Below are positions 24,106-33,449 of a stretch of 64,000 nucleotides of DNA, in pieces. The notes beneath the pieces are model-generated. The model saw only the letters and a list, made by a program, of their open reading frames with translations, had not been told where the DNA came from and did not search any database. Within the stretch, counting starts at the first letter, position 1. The number at the start of each line of letters is the position of its first letter. The DNA lies in contig JAADJZ010000023.1 of the NCBI GenBank assembly GCA_011032825.1, positions 558,001-622,000 of the forward strand. Reading direction: 5' to 3'. The stretch is from Massariosphaeria phaeospora. Its lineage: Eukaryota; Ascomycota; Dothideomycetes; Pleosporales. Made by a program: the position numbers and the translations under genes.

Positions 24106-26172
24106 TCAACTCTGCGTCGATGATATGCTCGCGAATTCTAGCTTCGCAACCGTAGGCGCAAAGTCGGCTCTCGCCACTACGAGAACCATGATGGGCTTCT
24201 CGGGCAGCGGCTTCAGATCCCAACCCAAGCTCACCGCGCCATGTTTCTTGTGTTGTACCACAGCGTGCCATTTGGCCCCATCGCATACCATCTGTTCCCA
24301 AGACTTAGAGCCGTCCAGATACACTTCAATCTTGACATCTCCCTTCCCGCCAGAAGTAACAGTACCTTCCAGACTGCACTCCACCACCCCATCCGCAACG
24401 GCATTAGTAGCAGCCATACCAGCGACATCAAGCCCCAACCTCCCATCCCTCAGTCCCCCGTTGTCCCGCGTTGTTACCGGTTCATCCGTGCCCAACCCCG
24501 GCGTCAGCGGCGGCCTCACTCTCCTCCGACTCCCCCGCTCATACGCAAACGCAAACCCAAGCAACGCCTCATCCCCATACGCCCTCCCCGCAAACGTAAC
24601 ATTCACCGGCATATCCCGCCCCTGCATAACCCCCATCGGCACGCTTACCGTCGGCACGCCCAGATGGCGAATCGCGCGATTGCCGTTCGAGTACCGCACG
24701 CCGTTCTGCAGACTGTGGCGCGCGCGCTCGAGACTGTACTCTAGATCCGCGAACCCGACGTCGCCGTTCGCGGGGAACGCAATGCAGTCGAGGCCCAGGG
24801 TGTCCATCCAGTCTTCGAGGTCGCGCTTGCGCTGCGCTTCGAGGCTTGCGAGCGCTTGGCGCAGACCGGGTGTGTCGAAGATGCTCGTGTCTTTGATGGA
24901 CGCGGCGAGGGAGGGCAGGCCCGGGTAGTCGATCCAGTTGCGCACTTCGAGAAACGTGTCGGGTATGTAGCCGTCCGGCTTCGGGAACAAGAGGTTCGCA
25001 TCTACGGCTGTTAGGCTGGGGATCTGGGGGTCGTTGTTCGCGATCAGGAATTCGTCCCAGGCTTTTGCGATCAGCGTGCTGCGCTCGACGGCGTTCCAGG
25101 TCGAGGGCGTGCCGACCACGTTGTTGGCTTCGCCCGAGACGGAGTCGTTTTCGTAGTTGGTGACGAGCGGGAAGTCGGTGGGGATGAGCTCGGCGCCAAG
25201 GGCGGTGAGGTCGCGGGCTGCGGTCTGCCAGAGGGTGAGGACGGAGGGGTGGATGGTGGTGGGTTTGGCGTGCGGGGAGGAATCGGACTGGCCAGTGTAC
25301 ATTTTGGGGACGCCGATGCGTTTGCTGGCGAGTGCGTTCGGGCGTGCGAGTGTGGGGTAGTTGACGGTTGGCGGCTGAGGGAGGGAGACGTGTGTTTGGG
25401 AGCGCCAGAAGTCTTCTCGGGTCTCTGGGTCGGGGGCGGCGATGACGGCGAGGATCTCGAGCATGTCGGCCATGGACCGGGCGTAGGGGACGGGCACGTC
25501 GCAGGTGACGTACAGCGGCCAGAGGCCTCGACACGAGAGGATTCCCCTCGACGGCGTGTAGGCGCAGAGTGCGTTGTTGCTCGCTGCGCTGCGTCCGCTC
25601 GACACTGTTTCGGAGCCCATGCCAAAGGCCGCCATGCTGGCCGCGAGCGACGTCGCCGCGCCGTTTGACGAGCCCGAGGAATACGCCGCGGTCAGGTACT
25701 CGGGGTTGTACGGGCTTTCCGCGCGGCCATACAGGCCTCTCTGCATGCCGCCGGCAGCCATCGGCGGCATGTTCGTCTTCCCGAGTAGCACTGCACCTGC
25801 TTCGCGGAACCTCGCAGCCATGTACGAGTCCTCGCTCGACTGCAGCCCCGCGAGCGCAGGCGACCCGTTCGTCACCGTCAGCCCCTCATACTTGAAGCTG
25901 TCCTTGAGCGTGTACGGGATGCCTTCGAGCCGTCTCGGCGGCGTTCCCGCGGCGCGCCGGGCATCGGATGCGGCTGCTTCGTCGAGGACCCGGGGGTTGA
26001 CGACGGTGAAGGCGTTGAGGCCGCCGCGGGTGTCGTAGGTGGCGATGCGGACGAGGTAGCCGATGACGAGCTCGACGCTGGTGGTGCGGTGCGAGTCGAG
26101 GGCGCGTCGGTGGTCATCGATGCTGGCTTCGAGGATGGAGAAGTCGGAGAGGGCGGACTGGAGGTGTGTCAA
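24106..26172 (-). CDS. Amidase signature-family hydrolase
   Basis: The 688-residue frame has the amidase signature triad. The Lys is in GIPYTLKDSFKYEG (about residue 90), the cis-Ser in AAYSSGSSNGAATS (about 167-169), and the nucleophile Ser in GMGSETVSSGRSAASN (about 191-192). It hydrolyses amide bonds (R-CO-NH2 to acid and ammonia, or bulkier amides); the substrate is not predictable. The C-terminal 150 residues after the catalytic domain include a region with a GTVTSGGKGDVKIEVYLDGS block, longer than in typical 530-residue amidases. An alternative start uses the ATG at 26226-26224 followed at once by a GTATGAG intron ending before TCCGCCCTC, giving MSALSDFS. The gene is more GC-rich than its neighbours, which produces many antisense open frames. 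Confidence 0.86.
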   Translation of the reverse strand: MTHLQSALSDFSILEASIDDHRRALDSHRTTSVELVIGYLVRIATYDTRGGLNAFTVVNPRVLDEAAASDARRAAGTPPRRLEGIPYTLKDSFKYEGLTVTNGSPALAGLQSSEDSYMAARFREAGAVLLGKTNMPPMAAGGMQRGLYGRAESPYNPEYLTAAYSSGSSNGAATSLAASMAAFGMGSETVSSGRSAASNNALCAYTPSRGILSCRGLWPLYVTCDVPVPYARSMADMLEILAVIAAPDPETREDFWRSQTHVSLPQPPTVNYPTLARPNALASKRIGVPKMYTGQSDSSPHAKPTTIHPSVLTLWQTAARDLTALGAELIPTDFPLVTNYENDSVSGEANNVVGTPSTWNAVERSTLIAKAWDEFLIANNDPQIPSLTAVDANLLFPKPDGYIPDTFLEVRNWIDYPGLPSLAASIKDTSIFDTPGLRQALASLEAQRKRDLEDWMDTLGLDCIAFPANGDVGFADLEYSLERARHSLQNGVRYSNGNRAIRHLGVPTVSVPMGVMQGRDMPVNVTFAGRAYGDEALLGFAFAYERGSRRRVRPPLTPGLGTDEPVTTRDNGGLRDGRLGLDVAGMAATNAVADGVVECSLEGTVTSGGKGDVKIEVYLDGSKSWEQMVCDGAKWHAVVQHKKHGAVSLGWDLKPLPEKPIMVLVVARADFAPTVAKLEFASISSTQS

Positions 26173-26515
26173 TGGATGGACATGGAGCCAGAGTAGAGTC
26201 AGAGCTCTGGTGATTGCTCATACCATGGTAGAGTGCAAGAGAGTGTAGCTGCCAGCTGCGAATGCGTATCAAACGGCAGAGGTGGCTAACTATCGACATT
26301 GGTTATCGATAAGCCCCGCGCTAGACCCCTTCTGAGCGTGTGGCAGGCACTCTTCGCCTCGTGTTAGTATTACTAGTTCCTGCTCGCCGAGGTTCGGGCT
26401 TACCGGTGAGAAAAGCAAAGACATAATGATTTCGGGGGGAAATGCTGTGAAAGCGGGTGCTGGCATCGAAAGAGTCGTGGGTAGTTTCCTTCCTCAAAGG
26501 TCTTTGCTCAGCTGT
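26173..26515. other. Intergenic DNA
   Basis: A gap of about 340 bases upstream of the amidase that also forms the 3' flank of the damaged gene at 26516. Apart from the alternative first amidase codon, nothing is recognised. Confidence 0.45.
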
Positions 26516-27220
26516 CTAGTGGCAGCTGCCAATATGCGCGAATTCGGCTTTGCGCAGCTGCCGGGCCCTCCTGATGAACTTTATCTGCCGGAGCTTCATT
26601 TCTAGCTTTTCCGCTCCTGTAAAAGTCGGGAATGTACGCCTCTGCTTCACCACCCCGCAATACAGCACTAGGCTATTGTAATCCTCTGCGACTTCACGGT
26701 CGAAGGCCCAGTTTAGACGTACGTTGTCTTTGACAGGCATTGACCGAACCATGTCAGTCAAATCGTTGACGATCCTGTCAACTCCATTATATCTGGAGCC
26801 ATCTGACAGATAAGACTGGATGGTGAATGACGAAAGATGAGTTGCGAGTAACCGTACCATGTCTCTGAGACGCTTCTGCCGCCAATGCCCGGGCATGTTA
26901 CAGTCCTATCTGTTGTCTTGAAGGACGATTGGTCGAAGGTCTGGGAACTCGATACACAGATTTCTGAGATCGCCGTAGCGTTGCGGTCGCGCAATCTGGA
27001 CCGGCTTGTCTTCTGGCCAGAGGGAGTTGATTTGCTCCAACACGGGATCAAGGAGCCTAGTGCACTCATACCCAAGTTCGGCGTATACTTTTTTGCAGGA
27101 CTGGAGGAAGCCTGTGTAATCGCGCATGTCGTCAATACGGCTGCTGGCGATGTACGTGTAGATGGCGAGACGGACCTCGGCCGGGCGTGAGAGAAAGGGC
27201 TGCGGGCCTGCGGAAGCCAT
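26516..27220 (-). pseudogene. Small LPxEIR-type (2EXR-like) gene with an in-frame stop
   Basis: One frame runs from the ATG at 27220 to the stop at 26516, interrupted only by TAG at 26908-26906 about 104 codons in. The N-terminal part has FLSRPAEVRLAIYTYIASS, a weak form of the LPxEIRxxIY signature, then LQSCKKVYAELGYECTRLL. After the stop the frame continues with RLRDMVRLLATHLSSFTIQS. That part aligns well with the neighbour at 27840 (LRDIVRLLATHFSSFIIQS), so both halves belong to one gene. Unless the stop is read through or is an error, only the 104-residue first half is made. Function is unknown. Confidence 0.65.
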
Positions 27221-27282
27221 ACTGCGGGAATTAATGCTGTGCCTTGAAGATATTGGATTGTGAAAACTGATTTGAGATGGAT

Positions 27283-27353
27283 AGTGGGAAGAGTGGGAAG
27301 AGCGGGAAGAGCGGGAAGAGCGGGAAGAGTGAGAAGAGTGAGAAGAGTGGGAG
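27283..27353. repeat. Ten-base minisatellite (GTGGGAAGAG)
   Basis: Seven consecutive near-identical 10-base units, mainly GTGGGAAGAG and GCGGGAAGAG with GTGAGAAGAG variants, lie about 65 bases upstream of the start codon of the damaged gene at 26516-27220. Confidence 0.92.
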
Positions 27354-27839
27354 GTTGTTGTTAGTGGAGTTGATTCCGTGGTAGGTACGATGGGGTCGTT
27401 GAGCCCGAAACGGCTAGCGTGGTGCGCGCTTCAATGATGACATGGAGACATTGGTTCTGGATAAGCTCGGCGCAAGACTCCGCGAGATTCCACTTCAATC
27501 GTGCGTCTCTCGTCTGTTCGAGTCATCAGTTGAATTGATCAATCTTCGAAACTGTTACTTCCTCCAACACCGGATACCTGCTTTTGCACGCTCCTCTTTC
27601 CGCCACCACTCTCCAAATCATAAGCCCTCTCCCTCTTTTCGCCATGTCCAGTTTGATCTCTCCTCTCCTGCCCCTGTCCACGTCTTAGCACTACAGCTTG
27701 TCTTGACCCCTACTGAACTTGATATGCTACAACAGTCCTCCCACCTAGGGACTGGGTGCTGGTCGTTTCTTCCCAGCTTGGCTGCCGGGGACGGCAGTCT
27801 GGCGCCGCATGCTCATGAACCACTTGATATGTTGATGAT

Positions 27840-28505
27840 TCATGTCCCTTTCCATAGCAGGTGTAACCTCGGGGGCGCTCCTCGGGGCCGTTTGACTGCC
27901 CTGCAACGCAGCTTCAGGCCATTCTGTTCATAACGGTAATCTTCTCTCTTGAACTCCCAGCATAGCAATCTGTCGTCCTCAAAAGTTGTGAACTTAATCA
28001 TAAGCTCCAATATTTCCCCGACATTGCCGAAGCAGTGGTGTGTTGACAAGTCGGGGTGGTCGTTTTCCACGTCCGTAGTCTTCGCTGATTGAATGATGAA
28101 TGAAGAGAAGTGGGTTGCAAGCAATCGTACGATATCTCGAAGGCACTCAAGCTGTTGATCGTATCGCCTTTGAGTGAAAATATCGCCTATAAACAGGCAA
28201 AGATCAGGAAAATTAATTTGTAGGTTCCGGAGACCAGAGAAGGTTTTTGGTGTTGCGATGCGAATTGGCATTTCTCCCGGCCAGAGCGTGTTGATCTGCT
28301 TGAGGGTGGAGTCGGCGAGCTTTACGCATTCGTGTCCTAGTTCCTCGTGAACCAATCGACAAGTCAGGAACAGAGCTGGCATGCTATCCATGCGAGTAGT
28401 GAGGCCGACATGCTCGTAGATGGCAATACGGATCTCGGCTGGGCATGCGAGGAAAGCAAAATTAATTAAGCTGCACTAAAATAGTGGCAGGTTCGTGGTA
28501 GCCAT
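27840..28505 (-). pseudogene. Second damaged paralogue of the 26516 gene
   Basis: The ATG at 28505 starts MATTNLPLF and is followed at once by TAG (28478-28476). The same frame then continues with CPAEIRIAIYEHVGLTT, the LPxEIRxxIY-type signature, to a stop at 27840. An internal ATG at 28391 could still make 183 residues but would lack that signature. Shared blocks with the 26516 gene include LADSTLKQINTLWPGEMPIR, INFPDLC and LRDIVRLLATHFSSF, so the pair arose by tandem duplication. A few AT-rich bases (TTAATTAA) near the early stop look like a small insertion. Function is unknown. Confidence 0.65.
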
Positions 28506-28510
28506 GTTTA

Positions 28511-29222
28511 GGAATTAATTGTGTTTCAATGCGTACGGACAGTCTGTCTTGAGAGACGGGGAGATGAAGAGTTTTTGTGTTAGGTGGGAGTATGAGCTAG
28601 TGCTAGTGTGGTGTGCGATTCGGCTAGCTCCAATTTCCACCGTCTCAGCACAATTCGTTGCTGATTATTGCAGAGGAGACTCCATCCTCTTGACGGTATA
28701 CACCACTTGAGCCACATGCGAATGGCTAACTTGCATCTTTACGAACCCTTGCTGTATCTACCATACTGGGTAATGCCTCAACTGGTCTGGCTCCGGTAGG
28801 GGGCTCCGGTTCAGGCTGGCTAGTCAGCAGCGTCGCCGAACCTCTGCAATATCGTCACTCAAAAGAGTCAAACCTGGACAGGGTCTGCGACTCAGGCTTC
28901 GAGCAATACGTGGTATGAATCACATCCAAATACTGACTGTTGGCTATGAGTCGCAACGTGCTTCTCGTCATGTACATTTGGAAGAGTCACGATGGCTATA
29001 TCAAACATTCTGCACGCCGGCGAACGGTACTTCCTTCTACGCAGAACTCCACAGCATACATTCAGAAACCTACCGATCAAACCTACCACCCAAGTAACTA
29101 TTATCACGAGCAAACTCACTTTTAAGACCCTTTCATATCCTTTCCTAGACTCATTTCTATACTCCTCTCTCTTCTCTTGTACATACTATTCCATAGAACC
29201 CCCCTTAATAGAAGAATACGAT
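28511..29222. other. Intergenic DNA with a dispersed repeat
   Basis: This gap holds the repeat copy at 28671-28775. The stretch from 28890 to 29222 is an open leader in frame with the SRR1-like gene but lacks family features, so I treated it as non-coding. Confidence 0.5.
28671..28775 (-). repeat. Dispersed repeat, copy 1
   Basis: On the minus strand it reads GTATGGTAGATACAGCAAGG, then CGTAAAGATG, and ends with CCGTCAAGAGGATGGAG. The same ordered blocks occur at 35060, 35401, 42380 and 42867. It is diverged by many substitutions. Confidence 0.65.
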
Positions 29223-30464
29223 ATGAGTCCCGTAGATTACTCGTTCGGATCTATCCAGAAACTCAGAGCCAGAAATAAGGGTGCACTGTGGACCAAGGCC
29301 GTGATTAAGGAAGCCAACGAACTCTACGCAACCCTTGCGAATCGCAAACCGGGAGACGAATACAAGGTCAAAGATGTTGTCAATGATGAGGAGCGAACGC
29401 TGACTATTCCTGCGCTCCCCCACGGGAACCAGTTCATAATCCGGTTAACGTGCGACACGGAACTCTCCGCCCACATCCATGACAACGAAAAGACCGTAGA
29501 TCAGGACCCTAAAGTCAGATGCTTGTACTACGTGGACTCCGTCCAGATCAGCGCGCATAGAAGGCCTAAAGCATATACCGTAGTTGGAGAGCCATGGGAT
29601 CACTGGAAGCAGATATGGAAGGACGGCGGCTGGGAAAGGAGCGATGGCTACTGCTGGGGCAGGACGGCACAAGAGCAGGAACCGAAGGTAGTCTATCACT
29701 TCAGGAAGTGGGACCCAAAGGAACTAGAGGAAAAGAGGAAGGTGGGCGACATCTGGAAGTCCATGTCCCATAGGCTCGTCGAGCTAGTCACGGAACACAG
29801 CGCGCGATTGACGAACATCGACCGCATCATATGCTTCGGCCTCGGCAACATGACGTACGAGAAGCCAAGAAGCTTCATCCAGCACGCAGCCGCCGCAACG
29901 ATTCGCGATGCCCTGAACGCCCTGCATCCACACACACCGCCCATCGAAGTCCTCGCCCAAGACCCCGAGCACTGCGATAAATGCCGCGACATCCTTGCCA
30001 AGACGCTCAACATCGAGACCGTCTCCAATCTCCGCGGTCTATTCGAAATAACCCCCAACACCCTCGTCATCGCAATGTCGACCAGCGCCCGCATTCGCTC
30101 CATCATCGCGGACCTTACCCTCGAGCACGGTGGACCCCCGGCGATGCTGTATAATGTGATCGGAGACCAGTGGCTGGAGCCACAGATCAAGCCAGAATCC
30201 ACAGACCTCGTCGCAGACCCCGATACAGAGGCATTGGTCGCGTACAAGAACCACTGCATTGTCGAAGCTTTCGGGGATGTTGAGCTGCTCAGGGGTATGA
30301 CCAATAGGGAGTGGTATGCGAAGAACATCCCCTATGTAGCGGAGATGAAGCATGCGCCTGAGGGGACCTACTCCGCGGAAGATAAGGACGAGGCTCAGCT
30401 GCTACATTCGGCGCAGTTTCAAGTCAACTTCCCTGATCTGAAGTTCTATTTCAAGAAGGATTGA
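29223..30464 (+). CDS. SRR1-like domain protein
   Basis: The ATG at 29223 starts MSPVDYSFGSIQKLRARNKG and gives 413 residues in a single exon. The frame is open further upstream, but that part is a pyrimidine-rich leader. The SRR1-like core covers about residues 190-330: NIDRIICFGLGNM, QHAAAATIRDALNAL, EVLAQDPEHCDKCRDILA, and TPNTLVIAMSTSARIRSI. SRR1 proteins are named for a plant gene affecting light signalling and the clock; fungal members are widespread and uncharacterised, and the core resembles a Rossmann-like fold. Two Cys in HCDKC could bind metal, which is a guess. The N-terminal third has no family I recognise. All expected blocks are present. Confidence 0.78.
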   Translation: MSPVDYSFGSIQKLRARNKGALWTKAVIKEANELYATLANRKPGDEYKVKDVVNDEERTLTIPALPHGNQFIIRLTCDTELSAHIHDNEKTVDQDPKVRCLYYVDSVQISAHRRPKAYTVVGEPWDHWKQIWKDGGWERSDGYCWGRTAQEQEPKVVYHFRKWDPKELEEKRKVGDIWKSMSHRLVELVTEHSARLTNIDRIICFGLGNMTYEKPRSFIQHAAAATIRDALNALHPHTPPIEVLAQDPEHCDKCRDILAKTLNIETVSNLRGLFEITPNTLVIAMSTSARIRSIIADLTLEHGGPPAMLYNVIGDQWLEPQIKPESTDLVADPDTEALVAYKNHCIVEAFGDVELLRGMTNREWYAKNIPYVAEMKHAPEGTYSAEDKDEAQLLHSAQFQVNFPDLKFYFKKD

Positions 30465-31513
30465 GGGGTGGGTTGGCTTCGTCTTAATGGCGAAGCTTCT
30501 TGAGGCTGGACCTCACATGTAGGTGTTCTCTGCGGGTTATAAGGCGTTAAGGAAGGCTTGGGATGTTGTTTAGGAGTTCACGGAGTTTAGGATGTGTGTA
30601 TTAGGCTTTCATTCACTATGTATACTAGCTGTAATCTATCTTTGCTCTTTCGAACCCACTACTAGAGTTGTATACAACATACAAGGCTTTGTAAACGTAA
30701 GAGATACCTCTTCTCTATAGTGCTATATTCCTATACACTAGCTAGAGCGTTAACATATAGCTTAGAATATACTTATTATTCATGAAGCTCTTGATAGTAT
30801 AAAATAATCTAGGGAGTATGTAGGGATATAGAAGAAGCTCTGCAAAGCCAAGCGTGCAGACTGCGCATAACTTTCGAAGTGTCAAACCGTCAGCTCATAA
30901 ACAAGGGCTATTCCTACAACAACCTATGCGGCATGCCTGAAATCATGGGATCCGGATACATAGCCACCCGCCGGAAAATTGCTCACGATCGGACCCGGCT
31001 TGGACACGGCTTCAAACCACATTGAGGTTCTTAAGTCCGGAGAACATGATGAATTACTGTATGCAAGTTGGGGGCTGCCTTGGTAATAAGGCACGTCAAA
31101 GTGGTGAAATGTTCCTCCGATGTTCCGTTCAATCCTCCACCGCTATCAGATAATCCACTAACAAATCGCAAAGCCACCCAACACTCGCGCGAAAGCGATC
31201 GCCTTCTTTCCGCACCGGCGAGCATGGCATGTTCGTCGGATGTTCCGATTAGCCCTTTCGCCTAGTTGTTTGGGTTTGCGAATTATTCTTGCAGCGATAC
31301 CTTGATCACTATTCCGCACGGTGCTTACGCATTGAAAGACATGGACTGTTGGCAGGAGAGAGGCTTTGATAATGGCGAAGAGTATAAGAGCTTAGCCATA
31401 GCGACTTCTAAAGCGCACTTCATCTCAACGCAATTCATCCCGTCTACTCCGTAACCTTTGTACCACTCTACACACAATCGCCAAACATCGCACCGTACAA
31501 CGAGTCAGCCACG
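30465..31513. other. Intergenic DNA including an AT-rich block
   Basis: About 1 kb without a credible gene. From about 30640 to 30830 it is AT-rich and full of TA steps (CTATATTCCTATACACTAGC and similar), like a repeat relic degraded by C-to-T mutation. The rest shows nothing specific. Confidence 0.5.
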
Positions 31514-32474
31514 ATGAAGTTCCTCAGCACCCTCTCCGTCTTCGCGGCCCCGATCGCCGCCCTCCACGCCTCGGCCCGCAGTCCCACAAACGCCACCGAA
31601 CCCATCATAACCACAAAAGTCACGCCCTCATACTGGCGCGCCACCTTCGCCAACCCGCCCTTCAACATCGAAGACAACGCGTGGTTCGCCTCCTTCTTCG
31701 CGCTCGTCAACAAAATCACGCATGACCCCGACGTAAAGGTCGTCGTCTTCGACTCCAGCGCGCCCGACTTCTTCATGGCACATTTCGACATCATCAACCC
31801 AGTCAAGCAAGAATACCTCGACACTTATTGGGGAAATATAACGCTACTTGCGAATTCCCCGGTCTTGACGATCGCAGCCGTGCAGGGCATTGCGCGTGGC
31901 GGTGGCGCGGAACTCGTCGCCGCTCTGGACGTGCAGTTTGCGAGTAAGGAGAAGGCGAAGTTTGGCCAGATTGAGGTCGGTTTCGGGCAGCTTCCGGGCG
32001 GCGGCGGGATGTCGCTGCTACCCAGATTGGTCGGGCGGAGCCGCGCGCTCGAAATCATACTCGGATCCGAGGATTTCGACGCTGACACGGCGGCCGAGTA
32101 CGGATGTAAGTCTTCTCCGCGTTCTCCATAGCCCCCACAACGCCGCTTGCTAATACTCGACTCAAGGGATCAACCGCGCTATTCCGGACGCTGAATTCGA
32201 AGAATTTGTCGACTCCTATGCGCGTCGCGTCTCGAGCTTCGACAAGGTTGCGCTTTCGGAGGCCAAGCGCATTGTGAACAAGCGCTCAAGTTATCCAACG
32301 GCGGAGGAACAGAAGGAGGACTGGAATGCTTTCCTGGGGACTCTGAGACAACCTCATGTCCAGGCGCGTACTGGTAAGGCCATAGAGCTTGGGTTGCAGA
32401 AAGACTTGGACTTCGAGCTCAATATCGACCAGGAGATGATGAAATTGGTCGGAAAGGGGCCGTGGAATGTTTGA
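31514..32474 (+). CDS. Enoyl-CoA hydratase/isomerase (crotonase) family protein with signal-like N-terminus
   Basis: Exon 1 (31514-32105) joins exon 2 (32167-32474) across a 61-nt GTAAGT...CAAG intron, giving 299 residues. The crotonase core is clear: a strand block VKVVVFDSSAPDFFMAHFDI, the oxyanion-hole block IAAVQGIARGGGAELVAALD, and KAKFGQIEVGFGQLPGGGG with the acidic residue expected in the active site. The family hydrates or isomerises acyl-CoA thioesters. The start MKFLSTLSVFAAPIAALHAS reads as a secretory signal peptide rather than the usual cytosolic, mitochondrial or peroxisomal start, and the C-terminus (GPWNV) is not a peroxisomal SKL-type signal. No other in-frame ATG precedes the core. 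Location is therefore uncertain. Confidence 0.85.
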
Positions 32475-32801
32475 GATGGCTGAGAAGTTTTCGCAAGTTC
32501 AGAATAGAGCTTCATTTAGTTTCAGCCTAAGCTGAATGGGTGACCGTTTTGTGGAGCGTACTCTCAAATGAGATGGCTGTGATTACTGGCGGCGGGGATC
32601 TAATCGGTTTTCATGGAGGTGGAACATTACTAGTATTTAATTCTCATCACTACCTATTCGTTCCGAACCAGAAGAACTTTAGTTGATTGTGAGATTTTTA
32701 ATAGGAACCTGAATGGTATAGAAGAATATAGGGAAGTAAATAGTAGTCAGAAAGTAACATGTACAGCGGTTGATCACTACACCATGTGGGCGCAACATCG
32801 C
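32475..32801. other. Intergenic DNA between convergent genes
   Basis: About 330 bases between the crotonase and the secreted-protein gene. I see nothing beyond AT-rich 3' flank. Confidence 0.5.
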
Positions 32802-33449
32802 CTACTCCGCTGGAAGCTTGGAGAAGTCGATGGGGATCTTCAAGTCCTGGATGTGCCCAGCAAACGCTGTCTTGGAAGCCGGGCCAGACGGGCATTCGGC
32901 CATGTTAGCTCCCGCGAAGTCAGGGAGCTTGCATACTTCGTCGATTCCGTTGTTGCACTGCGGGTCCCAGAAATTGTACAGGTGGGCGGGGGCTCCTGCG
33001 GCCTTGAGCGCCAGATAGGTCGGGACCTCGGTGTACTGGACAGGGAAAGCGCCGTCACTGGTCTTGATGAGATCCTTGCACTCCTCGTTGGGCACTTTCT
33101 CCCAGGTACCCGGAATGCCGCCACCGTATGTGGGATAGTCATACGCGGATTTGCCACTGTTGAGATAATTCCACGCATCCCAGCTCATCTCATGGAGTTC
33201 GCTAGCAGACCAGCCGACCTGGAGGAGGTGCACTGAGCGGCCCTTGGACGATGCCTTGACGCAGTAGTTCAAGTTATCATACGAAGGGAAGTAGGTTACG
33301 CGGTTGATGTCAATCTTGCAGCCGAGCACGCCTTGGCCTTGGAACGAGTCGTGGGGCGTGAAGGAGGCTGATCCCTGTCTCTTGACAATTGGACTGGCGA
33401 AGGTGGCGGAAGTCAAGGCCAACGCGGCGAGAAAGTAGTTGTTGAGCAT
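32802..33449 (-). CDS. Small secreted protein with Kex2-type propeptide site
   Basis: I chose the ATG at 33449, which begins MLNNYFLAALALTSATFAS, a textbook signal peptide. A dibasic KR at residues 23-24 would suit Kex2 cleavage and leave a mature protein of about 190 residues starting QGSASF. The mature part has five cysteines (GCKID, NYCVKAS, NEECKDL, PQCNNGIDEVC region, AECPSG), suitable for disulfides. It also carries the blocks YDNLNYCVKAS, SWDAWNYLNSGKSA and YPTYGGGI. I recall similar secreted proteins of unknown function in plant-associated ascomycetes. An effector or cell-wall role is possible but unsupported. It is single exon and intact. Confidence 0.8.
   Translation of the reverse strand: MLNNYFLAALALTSATFASPIVKRQGSASFTPHDSFQGQGVLGCKIDINRVTYFPSYDNLNYCVKASSKGRSVHLLQVGWSASELHEMSWDAWNYLNSGKSAYDYPTYGGGIPGTWEKVPNEECKDLIKTSDGAFPVQYTEVPTYLALKAAGAPAHLYNFWDPQCNNGIDEVCKLPDFAGANMAECPSGPASKTAFAGHIQDLKIPIDFSKLPAE

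Noticed and set aside
24041..25895. Several long open frames antisense to or in other frames of the amidase gene
   Set aside because: The gene is GC-rich, which removes stops in other frames. The translations are Arg/Pro/Ser-rich and resemble no family, while the amidase frame carries all catalytic blocks.
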